Assembly (NCBI GenBank): GCA_013361525.1
Contig: JABFXY010000069.1
Coordinates: 1 to 64,000, forward strand
DNA length: 64,000 nt
Source of the DNA: Polyangiaceae bacterium
GTDB taxonomy: Bacteria > Myxococcota_A > Polyangia > Polyangiales > Polyangiaceae
Direction: 5' to 3'
The notes beneath the pieces are model-generated. The model searched no databases and was not told the DNA's origin. It saw nothing but the letters and a program-made list of their open reading frames with translations. This document shows, in pieces, positions 33,281-41,858 of the stretch. Position 1 is the stretch's first letter, and each line of letters begins with the position of its first letter. The position numbers and the translations under genes are program-made.

Positions 33281-35164
33281 ATGGATCCGGGCCAGGAAGA
33301 CGCGCCTCGCTCCACGACTCGGGAGGCAACGGCCGTCGCGCCGCGGCCCGACGATGCGCCGGAGAGCGAGCTGGTAACCCTCAGGCGCAAGCCGATGTGG
33401 CCGTTCTTCGCCGTCGTCGCGGCGATTCTGGCCGTCGTTGGTGGCGTGATTTACTGGTTCTCGACCCGGCCGGACCCCTTCAAAGTCCTCGTCGCGGTCG
33501 ACGTCGACGGCCAATGGTGGGAGGGCTCGAGGGCCGCGGCGATCCTCTCGGATCAGATCGGTGAAGGCCTCAAGCGCATCGGGTTCGAGCCGGTCAGCGG
33601 CGGTGACCCGGACGTCGATAAAGTGCTCTCTTCGTCGAAGACGCCGGAGGAGGCTGCGCGCCGCTTGCGCGCCGGGTTCCTGATCACGGGCTCCTTGTCG
33701 CCGCAGATCCTCGAGCACCGTCTCGGCGACGACGGGGGCGCCGGCAAAGGTCTGCTCGTCGAGGCTCGCTCGGACGCGAAGCTCTCGGTGCGGTTCGTCG
33801 GCGACGACGAGGGCAAAGCGAAAGAGGTGCCTGCGCTCGCTTTTGGTTACGGCGACTCCAAAGATGCTGCCCTCGCCATGCTGGTCGACCGCATCGCCGA
33901 GCGCGTCTTCGACGGAGCCGTCCCTGCGCTCCTCGAGCATCCGGCGATTCGATCGCAGCTCGATCAAGGCGACGTCGAGGCGACGCTGCGTCTCAAAGAC
34001 GCGAAGCAATATGCCGACCTTCGCGCGCGCCGGATCAGCGAAGCGACCAAAGCCTACGCGAAGGCCGACCAAGACCACGCCGAGCAGCCCTCGGCGCCAT
34101 TTTCGATTTCGTATCACGGCAGCTTCAGCGAACAGAGCTACCTGGCCGCTGCCGGGCCGGATCGCGCGCTCCTCCGAACGGCCGACATTGCGCCGTTCGT
34201 CCATCCGACGTCGATGGAGCTCGTATGGAGCTATCGTCTCGAGACGCTGTCGTGGCGGCCGAAGAATGGTGACGACCACGTCGTGTGGACCGGCTACCAC
34301 GTCCTCGGCATTCCGTCCGCGTCCGCCGACGGAAGCACCATTGCCCTCGTCGAAGATCTCTATGCGCAGGCCAAGACGATCAGCGTGATTCGCGAAGGTG
34401 CGGAGCCGCGCCGTCTACGGGTCGATCCGCGGGCTCGCTTCGACGATTTGCTCGTGTCCGGCGCCGGCTCGTACGTCGCGTATTACGAGCGGCCCTGCCG
34501 CCAATGCGGCGCCAATATCACCGTCTCGTCGCTCGCCGACGGCAAGTCACCCTATGCGCGCATCGCGGCATCTCAAGACTTGGACGAGGCCCCGACCGAA
34601 ATCTATTACGGCTTCTCTTGGCTCGACGATCGGCAGCTGGTGATCGCGCTGCGCGACGCCCGGCCGCCGCCTACACCCGAGCCGTCCGAGGGCGAGACGG
34701 GTGAGGCAGCCGTCTCCGACGACCCCAAGCGTGGTGGTGAGGAGGTCCGGGTTATCGACGTCGGCAAGAGCCCGCCGCTCGAGCGCCTCGTCGTGCAGCT
34801 CGATACGGATCGAGAGTGCCATTCACCGGACGCGAGCCCCGACGGCAAGCGCGTCGCCATGACATGTGATGGGCGCCTCGCGCTGTTCGACGCGATGTCG
34901 GGGGAAGAGGTGCTTTCGACCGAGGTCGGCGGCGACCCGACGTGGTCGCCCAAGGGCGACCGAATCGCGTTCGTTCGCGGCGGCGACATTTATCTGATGA
35001 GCGTGTCCGACCAGCGCGTGACGCAGCTCACCAACAACGAATTCGGGGAAAACCGTCCGCGTTTTTCACCCGACGGCCGGCGCGTCTACTTCCAGTCGCA
35101 ACAGGACGATCCCAATATCGGAAGCCGGATCGCGAGCGTCATCGCGTCGGTGGAGGTTCCATGA
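33281..35164 (+). CDS. Single-pass membrane protein with TolB/PD40 repeats
   Basis: A 627-residue protein from ATG 33281. One helix (FFAVVAAILAVVGGVIYWF, about residues 41-60) anchors it, and the rest is periplasmic. The middle (about 65-250) is an alpha/beta domain with FKVLVAVDVDGQWWEGSRAA and FLITGSLSPQILEHR, recalling the N-terminal domain of TolB or GNA1162-type lipoproteins. The C-terminal half has WD40-like beta-propeller blades: SPDASPDGKRVAMTC, PTWSPKGDRIAFV and RPRFSPDGRRVYFQS. Such propellers bind partner proteins. The stop overlaps the start of the next gene (ATGA), so the TolB-like protein and the HExxH membrane protein are coupled and likely interact. Confidence 0.8.
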   Translation: MDPGQEDAPRSTTREATAVAPRPDDAPESELVTLRRKPMWPFFAVVAAILAVVGGVIYWFSTRPDPFKVLVAVDVDGQWWEGSRAAAILSDQIGEGLKRIGFEPVSGGDPDVDKVLSSSKTPEEAARRLRAGFLITGSLSPQILEHRLGDDGGAGKGLLVEARSDAKLSVRFVGDDEGKAKEVPALAFGYGDSKDAALAMLVDRIAERVFDGAVPALLEHPAIRSQLDQGDVEATLRLKDAKQYADLRARRISEATKAYAKADQDHAEQPSAPFSISYHGSFSEQSYLAAAGPDRALLRTADIAPFVHPTSMELVWSYRLETLSWRPKNGDDHVVWTGYHVLGIPSASADGSTIALVEDLYAQAKTISVIREGAEPRRLRVDPRARFDDLLVSGAGSYVAYYERPCRQCGANITVSSLADGKSPYARIAASQDLDEAPTEIYYGFSWLDDRQLVIALRDARPPPTPEPSEGETGEAAVSDDPKRGGEEVRVIDVGKSPPLERLVVQLDTDRECHSPDASPDGKRVAMTCDGRLALFDAMSGEEVLSTEVGGDPTWSPKGDRIAFVRGGDIYLMSVSDQRVTQLTNNEFGENRPRFSPDGRRVYFQSQQDDPNIGSRIASVIASVEVP

Positions 35165-37398
35165 ACGAAGCACGACCGATCGCTGACGCGAACGCCGACG
35201 CGCCCCCCTCCGCCGACCCGGTTCACGAGCGCGCGCTCTTCTTCGGAATCTCGGCGTCGAGGGTGCGCAGCCGCGTGCGGTGGGGATGTATCCTCCTCAT
35301 TCTTTCGTTCCTCATTCCGTACAACACCGTCGGGACGACGCCGATCTTCGCCTGGGATGTCCTCGGCGAATTGAGGCTTTCGAGCGCGCTCGCGTTGCTC
35401 GCGCTCCCCTTGGCGGGCATTGCGCTGGCCATTGGCTCGTTCGTGACGAAGCGTGGCGCGTCGTTGGGCTTCCTCGTTCTCGGTGCGTTGCTCTCCGCGG
35501 CGCTTCTACGAAAGCTCGGGGCGGACCGCGCCGCTTGGGATCTGGTTCGTGTCCCCGACGCGTTCTCCACGCGACCAGCCGGTGCGATTCTCGCAATCGC
35601 GCTCACGGCGGCCGCCGCGAACTTGAAGTTCCGCTCGGCGACGCGGCACACCGTGCCGTACGTGCTCGGCCTCGCGGGCCTGTCCGCGCTCTATTTCTAT
35701 TTCTGGCCGGATCGAGGCGAAGCGCCGTTCCACACGGTGATTCGCGCGCTCATCGCGCTGCCCGATATGCCCGACTTCCGATATCAAATCGGAACACTGC
35801 TTCTCGTCTTCTTGATGATTTGGCCGCTGGTCATCACGCTGCTCGGCCTTTCGCTCATCAAAGTCACGCCGCCGAAGGACGAGTCGTGGTTCGCGATCGT
35901 CGCGAACTGGACGCTCACGCTTCATCTCCTGTTGCTCGTCACCCGCGCGCTCATGATGCCGCAGCCGGGGCTCAGCGCGATGGTGTACCTGCTCACGGTG
36001 CTCGTCGTCACGGCCGTCATCGTCATGACGAGCTCCGCGGTCGCGATCGTCGTCGAGAGCTTCTTCGTCCCGAGCGGCGACGAGGTCATGTCGCGATCGA
36101 CGGGCAACTTCGACGACATCATCGCGCTCGGCGCGGATCCGTTCGAGCCCACCAAAGAGACGAAGGCCATCGCTCCCAAGGGGATGTTGCCGAAGCGAGC
36201 CGCGATGGTCGCGGGTGGTGCCGTCGCGGTCCTCGCAGTTACGCAATTCGCCCTCTCCCGGCCGCCTTCGAAGGGCACCGATTGGGACATCGACGAGCCG
36301 ACGAAGGAGTCGGACCTCGTTTTCGGATCGGCTTTCCGCGATTGGGCGCGCGCGCGGCGGCAATGGGACCTGTCGGCGCGCCTCAAGTCCGGAAGCGAGG
36401 CGCGCGTCGACGTCAAAGACTCGGGCCGCGAGCTCGTCCAGGCGTCGAAGGACGTCAGCAAAGATCTCTCCGCGGCATTCGAGACGCTCGTCGCCGAGAG
36501 CGACGATCTCGATCTCGCCGGCAACAAGTGGTCACGGCTCGTCCACGGCGTGAACGAAGCGAGCCGCGCGTCGAAGCTGCCCTATTACATCGATCCCGAC
36601 TTCATCATGTCGGAGGATCAAGAGAAGGGCGAGGTTCGCTATCACTTCATGGCGCACGTCTATCGGATTCGGAAGGTGAATCAGTTCGACGTCGATGGCG
36701 ACAAATACGCGACGCTCCACGTGGAGTCGCTCGATCAAAATGCGGTCGACCACCTTCGATTGGGATTTTCACGCGACGAGCAGCCCTTCGCGCTGGTGAA
36801 CCTGGACGCCATTCTCCGCAAGACTTCGGAGTTCCAGGCGCTCGTCAAACAGGGTTATTGCAGCGATGGCCTGGTGTTGAACATGCGCGTCTACCAAGGC
36901 CTCGAGGAGTGCGGGAAGAAGCTCCAGGCCTACGCGAGCGAGCGCGAGTCCGAGATCGCAGAGGCGGTCGTGCTCGGCACGGAGCGGCACGAGCTCCAAC
37001 ACCAGATCGACGGTCCGCACCTGCCCCTCGCCGGTGCGGTGTTGAACCTCCTCGAGGGCTTCGAGCCGTCCGCGCAAGATCGGGTGAACCGCGAGACGAG
37101 CGCGTTCCTCGCAGAGCTCACGACCGACGGCATCGCGCCGAAGCTCGCGTTGGTGCAGCTCGCGCAATACCTCTTCTCGAGTGAGGAGCAGAAGGGCGTC
37201 TACGCCAAGACGGCCGTCGTCATCTTCGAGGCCATGGCCGAGCGCTCGATCCGGCGCGGGTTCATCGTCGACGGGGAGAAGTTCTGGGCGGCATACGACA
37301 AGCTCTTCGAGCTCTCGGACGACAAGCTGCGCGCGCGCGCTCGCGAGGTCTGGGAAGAGTTCTTCGACGACGAGCTGGCGCAGCCGAAGCTCAAGTAG
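35161..37398 (+). CDS. Polytopic membrane protein with HExxH zinc metallopeptidase-like motif
   Basis: A 745-residue protein. The first 320 residues have about eight hydrophobic helices (ILLILSFLIPYNTV; LALLALPLAGIALAIGSFV; VMTSSAVAIVVESFF) and a further one near 350 (MVAGGAVAVLAVTQFALS). The soluble C-terminal half carries HELQH at residues 610-614 (nt 36988-37002), the HExxH zinc motif. A candidate third ligand is Glu 645 or 652 in NRETSAFLAELTTDG, in the spacing range of gluzincin-like or related families. I do not recognise the family. A membrane-anchored peptidase acting on periplasmic or envelope substrates is the most natural reading. Coupling to the TolB-like gene suggests they act in one complex. 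Confidence 0.72.
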   Translation: MNEARPIADANADAPPSADPVHERALFFGISASRVRSRVRWGCILLILSFLIPYNTVGTTPIFAWDVLGELRLSSALALLALPLAGIALAIGSFVTKRGASLGFLVLGALLSAALLRKLGADRAAWDLVRVPDAFSTRPAGAILAIALTAAAANLKFRSATRHTVPYVLGLAGLSALYFYFWPDRGEAPFHTVIRALIALPDMPDFRYQIGTLLLVFLMIWPLVITLLGLSLIKVTPPKDESWFAIVANWTLTLHLLLLVTRALMMPQPGLSAMVYLLTVLVVTAVIVMTSSAVAIVVESFFVPSGDEVMSRSTGNFDDIIALGADPFEPTKETKAIAPKGMLPKRAAMVAGGAVAVLAVTQFALSRPPSKGTDWDIDEPTKESDLVFGSAFRDWARARRQWDLSARLKSGSEARVDVKDSGRELVQASKDVSKDLSAAFETLVAESDDLDLAGNKWSRLVHGVNEASRASKLPYYIDPDFIMSEDQEKGEVRYHFMAHVYRIRKVNQFDVDGDKYATLHVESLDQNAVDHLRLGFSRDEQPFALVNLDAILRKTSEFQALVKQGYCSDGLVLNMRVYQGLEECGKKLQAYASERESEIAEAVVLGTERHELQHQIDGPHLPLAGAVLNLLEGFEPSAQDRVNRETSAFLAELTTDGIAPKLALVQLAQYLFSSEEQKGVYAKTAVVIFEAMAERSIRRGFIVDGEKFWAAYDKLFELSDDKLRARAREVWEEFFDDELAQPKLK

Positions 37399-37590
37399 CC
37401 GCGAGTCCCTGAGGCGCTCGCGATCCACGCGGTCGGGGCACAATCTGGGTGACGCGCGCGATCATCGTTGATCCAGGGCAGCGTCCGGTTCGATCGGAAA
37501 ATTCCGGCATTCCGAGTCGAAGGGCGGCGCGATACGTTGGCCTGACCGTTGCTCAATACGGCGGCGGCTCTCTTGATCTTCGGAGGAACG

Positions 37591-38919
37591 ATGGGTCGAT
37601 CGCTCGCTGTCATGGCTTCGCTCGCTGCTGTCTTTGCGGTCTTCGGCTGTGCCGTCGGGGAGGGCCCCACGGATGACGATGGTCAGGGTGGGGCAGGCGG
37701 TGGTGTGGAGCAGGGCGGCGGCGACGCCGGGCAGAACTGCGTCCCGGGCCAGCAGATCGCGTGCGCTTGCCCCGGCGGTGGGGAAGGCGTCCAAGCGTGC
37801 AATGGCCAAGGCACCGGGTTCGGCGTCTGCGACTGCAACCAATACGGTGGCGGTCATCAGGGCGGCGCGAACGAAGGCGGCAATGCCTCCGACCCTTGCG
37901 GTGACGGGACCTGCGGCGAAGACGAGAACTGTCATACCTGCGAGAGCGATTGCGGGATTTGCGAGCCGTGCACGCTCGCTCCCTCGTGCGACAACGCGCA
38001 AATTCCTCCGGCTCAGCTGACGCACGTGCCGGCGTTCGACAGCGTGATGATGCCGATGTCGAAGGCCGACGTCCTGGCGCGTCTCGAACGCCGCATCGCA
38101 GAAGGTGGCCCGGCCGTTCGCCTCGTCGCCGCTGCCCTCGCCGCGCCGAAGGCCGGAGAAGATGCGCTCGTCGGGGCCGTTCGCAAAGCATTCGCCAGGA
38201 AACCAGCGCTTCGCGCGCGCATCTCGCGCGCGCTCGACGCGGCTGGTAACGGCCGTCTCGCGCAGGTGCAGCCGGTCACCGCGAGCGACTTCGGAGGCGG
38301 GGTGACGACCTTCGGAGGAGAGTTCCCCGGCGGCACGATGGAGTGTGGAGCGCCCTTGCTTCGCGTTCGTGTCGCGAAGATCGACGTGCACGAGGAGGAC
38401 GACGATTTCGCCAACGACATCGTCTATTGCGCATTGACGAGCGAAGCCGCCACCGCGAGCGAAATTCGCATTACGCCGCAAACGCCGAACCTCGACGAGG
38501 GCGACTCGTACACGTATCCAATCGAGGCCGGCGTGTTTTGGGGCCAGCAAGCGCCCGAGTCGCCGGGTGGCAATCTGCTTCTCACCTACGATTGCTTCGA
38601 GACCGATTCGAGCGAGGGCTATCAGAGCCTCATCGAGGGGATCGGCAACGCTGCCGAAGAAATCGGCGGCGTCGCCGGCGAATACGGTTGGGTCTTCGTC
38701 GTCGTGGGCGCGGTCGCGCCGATCATCAGCGACGCGATGGGCCTCGACGGCGACGATCATCTCTTCAATGCGCAGCAGATCATCGGGCTCGATGCGCAGC
38801 TCGACATGACGAACGGTCGCTATTGGTCGGTGCGCCGCTCGGGCACACACATCAACAGCGATTGGGATTGGGAGCTCCGCGTCGAGGCGTGGGGTTGCGC
38901 CGAATACGGCACGCTCTGA
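37591..38919 (+). CDS. Lipoprotein with N-terminal Cys-rich region, function unknown
   Basis: A 442-residue protein. ATG 37591 has GGAGGA at 37581-37586 and begins MGRSLAVMASLAAVFAVFGC (lipobox FGC). A Gly-rich linker and a Cys-rich stretch follow (CVPGQQIACACPGGGEGVQAC; CGDGTCGEDENCHTCESDCGIC), resembling the CGDGxC-type motifs of myxobacterial surface lipoproteins. The C-terminal 280 residues are globular with helices (KADVLARLERRIAEGGPAVRL) and strands (LRVRVAKIDVHEEDDDFAND). No enzyme motif is evident. It is preceded by a 192-bp intergenic gap. Surface location is inferred. Confidence 0.75.
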   Translation: MGRSLAVMASLAAVFAVFGCAVGEGPTDDDGQGGAGGGVEQGGGDAGQNCVPGQQIACACPGGGEGVQACNGQGTGFGVCDCNQYGGGHQGGANEGGNASDPCGDGTCGEDENCHTCESDCGICEPCTLAPSCDNAQIPPAQLTHVPAFDSVMMPMSKADVLARLERRIAEGGPAVRLVAAALAAPKAGEDALVGAVRKAFARKPALRARISRALDAAGNGRLAQVQPVTASDFGGGVTTFGGEFPGGTMECGAPLLRVRVAKIDVHEEDDDFANDIVYCALTSEAATASEIRITPQTPNLDEGDSYTYPIEAGVFWGQQAPESPGGNLLLTYDCFETDSSEGYQSLIEGIGNAAEEIGGVAGEYGWVFVVVGAVAPIISDAMGLDGDDHLFNAQQIIGLDAQLDMTNGRYWSVRRSGTHINSDWDWELRVEAWGCAEYGTL

Positions 38920-38956
38920 GCAACGCCCACTCCGAGTTACGCGTGGACGGGGCCGG

Positions 38957-40243
38957 TCAGCTGGGGCGGTCGGCGGCGCACGGGAGCCAAAACCCGACGG
39001 TCGCGCCGCCGCCCTCTCGCTCCTTCGCGTACGCATCGCCGCCGTGGGCGCGCGCGATGCGCTGCACGAGCGAGAGGCCGAGGCCGAGGCCGGGCGTCTC
39101 GTGGGCTGCGCTCGGACGACCGTAGAACGGATCGAAGATGCGTTCGGCCTCCGAACCGGTGAGGCCCGGACCGCGATCGTGGACCTCCACCGAGACGCGG
39201 TTGTCGGCGAACGAGATCGTCAAATCCGTCGCCCCTTGGCCGTGTTTTTCTGCGTTGTCGAAGAGGTTCGAAAGTGCGCGAGCGATGAGGGTCGCGTCGA
39301 AGCGCACGGAGCGCGGCGTTCCGGTCACGACGGGCTCGATCGACAGCGAGGCGCGCGTGGTGCACCGCGCGACCGACGCGACGAGATCGTTCGGTCGGAG
39401 CGACAGCGCCGAGAACTCGAGCCGGCTCTGCGCGAGGAGGCCACCCACCAGATCGTCCATTTCGACGATCTCGTTCTCGAGCTCGCACAACAGCGTCAGG
39501 CGCCGCTCGTCCTTCAGCGTTTCGTCGCGAAGAAGCTCGAGCAACAAACGCAGCCGCGCGAGCGGTGAGCGCAGCTCGTGCGAGACCGATGCGAGCAGCT
39601 CGCGCTGATCCGCGAGCTGTTTCTTGATCTTGGCGGCCATCTCTCGAATGGCGCCGTTCAAATGGACGATCTCGCTCGGGGCGTGGCGGCGAAGCTTGAT
39701 GTCGATGTCGTATTCACCGCGCCCGATCGCGTCGGTCACGTCCACCAGATCCAGAATGGGCCGCCCGAGTCGACGCGCGACTTTGTGCGAGACGATCCAC
39801 AACACGCCGAGCGCGGCGGAGAAGCCGAGCAGCCCGCTGATTGGGCGATGCGCCGGGTGATTCATGCAGATGTCGACGCGACCGAGCACGCGACCGTCGC
39901 GCGCGGGCTCGAGCGAGAACTCGCGCCTGTCGCAAATCTCTTCGCCCGCGATGTCGAGGACCGAGCCGTCGGTGTCGCGGACGGTGACGTCGAGGTTCAT
40001 CTCGCGCGCCACTTCGCTCGCGAGGGCAGAGCGCCGCCCCGGATCGTCCCATACTTCGGCGAAGCGATTGCCGACGACGCGCCTGCCGCCTTCCCACATT
40101 CGCCGCCATTCGAGGTTTCCGCCTCCGACGAGGAACGAAACGGCGAATCCGACGCCGCCGGCCGCGAAGATCGCCATTCCGAACCAGACGAAGATTCGCC
40201 GGTGGAGCGGGGCGACGGCTTGGCGACAGCGTTTGATGAACAC
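38957..40243 (-). CDS. Sensor histidine kinase, CpxA-like position
   Basis: A 428-residue kinase. Two membrane helices (about residues 18-40: IFVWFGMAIFAAGGVGFAVSF; and 133-156: GLLGFSAALGVLWIVSHKVA) flank a 95-residue periplasmic sensor. A HAMP segment (RPILDLVDVTDAIGRGEYDI) leads to the HisKA box SVSHELRSPLARL. HATPase motifs are complete: N box NLFDNAEKHG, G1 DRGPGL, F box PFYGRP and G2 GLGLGLSL. It phosphorylates the response regulator 21 nt upstream in the transcript (40265-40954). Starts at ATG 40243. Orientation and neighbours (Spy/CpxP-like, small protein, regulator) suggest envelope-stress sensing. Confidence 0.92.
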   Translation of the reverse strand: MFIKRCRQAVAPLHRRIFVWFGMAIFAAGGVGFAVSFLVGGGNLEWRRMWEGGRRVVGNRFAEVWDDPGRRSALASEVAREMNLDVTVRDTDGSVLDIAGEEICDRREFSLEPARDGRVLGRVDICMNHPAHRPISGLLGFSAALGVLWIVSHKVARRLGRPILDLVDVTDAIGRGEYDIDIKLRRHAPSEIVHLNGAIREMAAKIKKQLADQRELLASVSHELRSPLARLRLLLELLRDETLKDERRLTLLCELENEIVEMDDLVGGLLAQSRLEFSALSLRPNDLVASVARCTTRASLSIEPVVTGTPRSVRFDATLIARALSNLFDNAEKHGQGATDLTISFADNRVSVEVHDRGPGLTGSEAERIFDPFYGRPSAAHETPGLGLGLSLVQRIARAHGGDAYAKEREGGGATVGFWLPCAADRPS

Positions 40244-40264
40244 TTGTTGGCTTCTTCCGACTCG

Positions 40265-40954
40265 TCAGTCTCCGCCGGGGCCGAGGGCGTCGCGCGCGAA
40301 GACGTAGCCGACGCCGCGCACCGTCTTGATGAGCCTGGGCTCACCGAGCTTCTGCCGCAAATGCGAAATGTGAACGTCGATGGTGCGCTCCGAGACGATG
40401 ACGTCGCCTCGCCCGGCCGCCGAGAGCAGCCGGTCGCGTGGGATCACCTGACCCGCGCGGCGCGCGAGCGCAACGAGGATGTCGAACTCGATGCCCGTGA
40501 GATCCACCGGTTTGTTCGAGATCGAGACGAGGCGGCTCGTCACGTCGATGACCACGGGGCCCACGGTGAGGCGCTCCGCGTCGGCCTCCGGGCGCACCCG
40601 CCGCAAGATCGCCTTCAGCCGCGCGAGCAGCTCGCGCGGGTTGAAGGGCTTCGGCAGGTAATCGTCCGCTCCGACCTCGAGGCCGACGATTCGATCCGTC
40701 TCGTCGCCGCGTGCCGTCAGCATGATGACCGGCACGTCCGACTTTTTTCGAATGCGGCGGCAAACCTCGAGGCCGTCGATACCAGGCATCATCACGTCGA
40801 GGAGCACGGTGTCGTAGATCCCCGACTCGAGCTTCGACAGCCCGGACAAGCCGTCGAGCGCTCGATCGACCTCGAACCCATTTTGGGTCAGATAGCTCGA
40901 CAGTAGCTCGTGCAGGCGCAGGTCGTCGTCGATGACGAGAATGCGGGCTCCCAT
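40265..40954 (-). CDS. OmpR/PhoB-family response regulator
   Basis: A 229-residue regulator. The receiver (1-120) has the acidic pair VIDDDLRL, phosphoacceptor Asp in LLDVMMPGIDG, Thr in MLTARGDE and Lys in LPKPFNPREL. The winged-helix effector (135-225) has VDLTGIEFDILVALAR and SERTIDVHISHLRQKL, the DNA-recognition part of the OmpR/PhoB type. Start chosen at ATG 40954; 40984 and 41005 are upstream in frame but give non-native residues. It is cotranscribed with the kinase and two small periplasmic-type genes. It should bind DNA at their shared upstream region or at the MFS promoter. Confidence 0.93.
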   Translation of the reverse strand: MGARILVIDDDLRLHELLSSYLTQNGFEVDRALDGLSGLSKLESGIYDTVLLDVMMPGIDGLEVCRRIRKKSDVPVIMLTARGDETDRIVGLEVGADDYLPKPFNPRELLARLKAILRRVRPEADAERLTVGPVVIDVTSRLVSISNKPVDLTGIEFDILVALARRAGQVIPRDRLLSAAGRGDVIVSERTIDVHISHLRQKLGEPRLIKTVRGVGYVFARDALGPGGD

Positions 40955-41004
40955 GATGCTCGGCTCGGAGCCTACCGCATCCATACGTCCGCCGAGCATG
41001 AGCA

Positions 41005-41238
41005 TCAGCGATGTCCGCGGTGATGGTGGTGATCGTCGTCGTCGTCATCGGCCGGGCGCTCGCCGCCGCGGTCCTCTGCATCGACGTTTTTCGCTGCACG
41101 GATGCAGGTCTCGGCGACCTCTTCCTTCCAGCGCTCGCGCCGTTCTCTGCCGTGGCAAGCAAGGCTGCCGAAGCCTGCTGCAAACCCGCCGATGGTGCCG
41201 AGCGCCAACAAGCCCATGATGATGCGTCGCTTGATCAT
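41005..41238 (-). CDS. Small secreted protein with acidic/His tail
   Basis: A 77-residue protein with ATG 41238 and GGAGA 7 nt upstream. A signal-like helix (MIKRRIIMGLLALGTIGGFAAGFGSLAC) is followed by charged helices (RERRERWKEEVAETC) and a striking DDDDDDHHHHRGHR end. The tail could bind divalent metals. A Cys at residue 28 could be a lipid-modified Cys (SLAC), in which case it would be a lipoprotein. It lies between the Spy/CpxP-like gene and the regulator, in the same operon, so a sensor-accessory or metal-chelating role is inferred. Confidence 0.7.
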   Translation of the reverse strand: MIKRRIIMGLLALGTIGGFAAGFGSLACHGRERRERWKEEVAETCIRAAKNVDAEDRGGERPADDDDDDHHHHRGHR

Positions 41239-41277
41239 TTCGATGTCTCCGTGGATGGGGTCGACGGCGTTGCGTCG

Positions 41278-41760
41278 TCAGATGTGAACGGCCTCGCGGT
41301 ACGGGCCTCCGCTTCGCCCGAAGCGACCGAACATGCGCTGCTCGATGAGCTGCGCGAGCTGTGCGCGCTGGTGGTGATCGAGCGCGCCGTGGACCTTGCC
41401 GAGCGCGCCCGCGAGGGCCGCCTGCACCTGACGAACGGCGTCGTCGTGGCGCGCGAACACCGCACCGAGCCGCTCCGGATCGAAGTTTTCGTCGGTGAGG
41501 ACCTTCGCGATGTCCGCGCGGGTCGCGTCGAGCTCCGGACGCAAACCGCGGACGGCCATCTCGACCTCTTCGACCGCGCCCATGACGACCTTTTCCTGGC
41601 TGGGGCTCGTTTCGAGGCGGGAGAACAGGCGGTTCAGAACGCCACGCCGCCCGAAACCGCCGTGGCGATGGTACCCGTGGCCCCAACGCCCGTGCCGTCC
41701 CCGCTTGACCATCGCGATGAGACCCACAAGACATACCGTGCCGATGAAGAACCCGAACAT
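41278..41760 (-). CDS. Spy/CpxP-like periplasmic protein
   Basis: A 160-residue protein. The ATG at 41760 has a perfect AAGGAGG 6 nt upstream, so the longer start at 41784 is rejected. A membrane/signal helix (MFGFFIGTVCLVGLIAMV) is followed by a His/Arg/Gly-rich spacer (RGRHGRWGHGYHRHGG). A helical domain then resembles Spy, CpxP and zinc-resistance proteins: LETSPSQEKVVMGAVEEVEMAV, and LDHHQRAQLAQLIEQRM, an LTxxQR-like repeat. Such proteins act as periplasmic chaperones and inhibit the cognate CpxA-type kinase. It is the first gene of a four-gene minus-strand operon and shares a short divergent region with the MFS gene. Confidence 0.78.
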   Translation of the reverse strand: MFGFFIGTVCLVGLIAMVKRGRHGRWGHGYHRHGGFGRRGVLNRLFSRLETSPSQEKVVMGAVEEVEMAVRGLRPELDATRADIAKVLTDENFDPERLGAVFARHDDAVRQVQAALAGALGKVHGALDHHQRAQLAQLIEQRMFGRFGRSGGPYREAVHI

Positions 41761-41858
41761 GAGCGACCTCCTTGTGAGGTCCATCGTGGAGCGCGCTCTT
41801 TGAACACGCGTCGTGACTTCGATGAAGTTTCGTTAAGCCCAGAGCAGGAGCGCGGACG

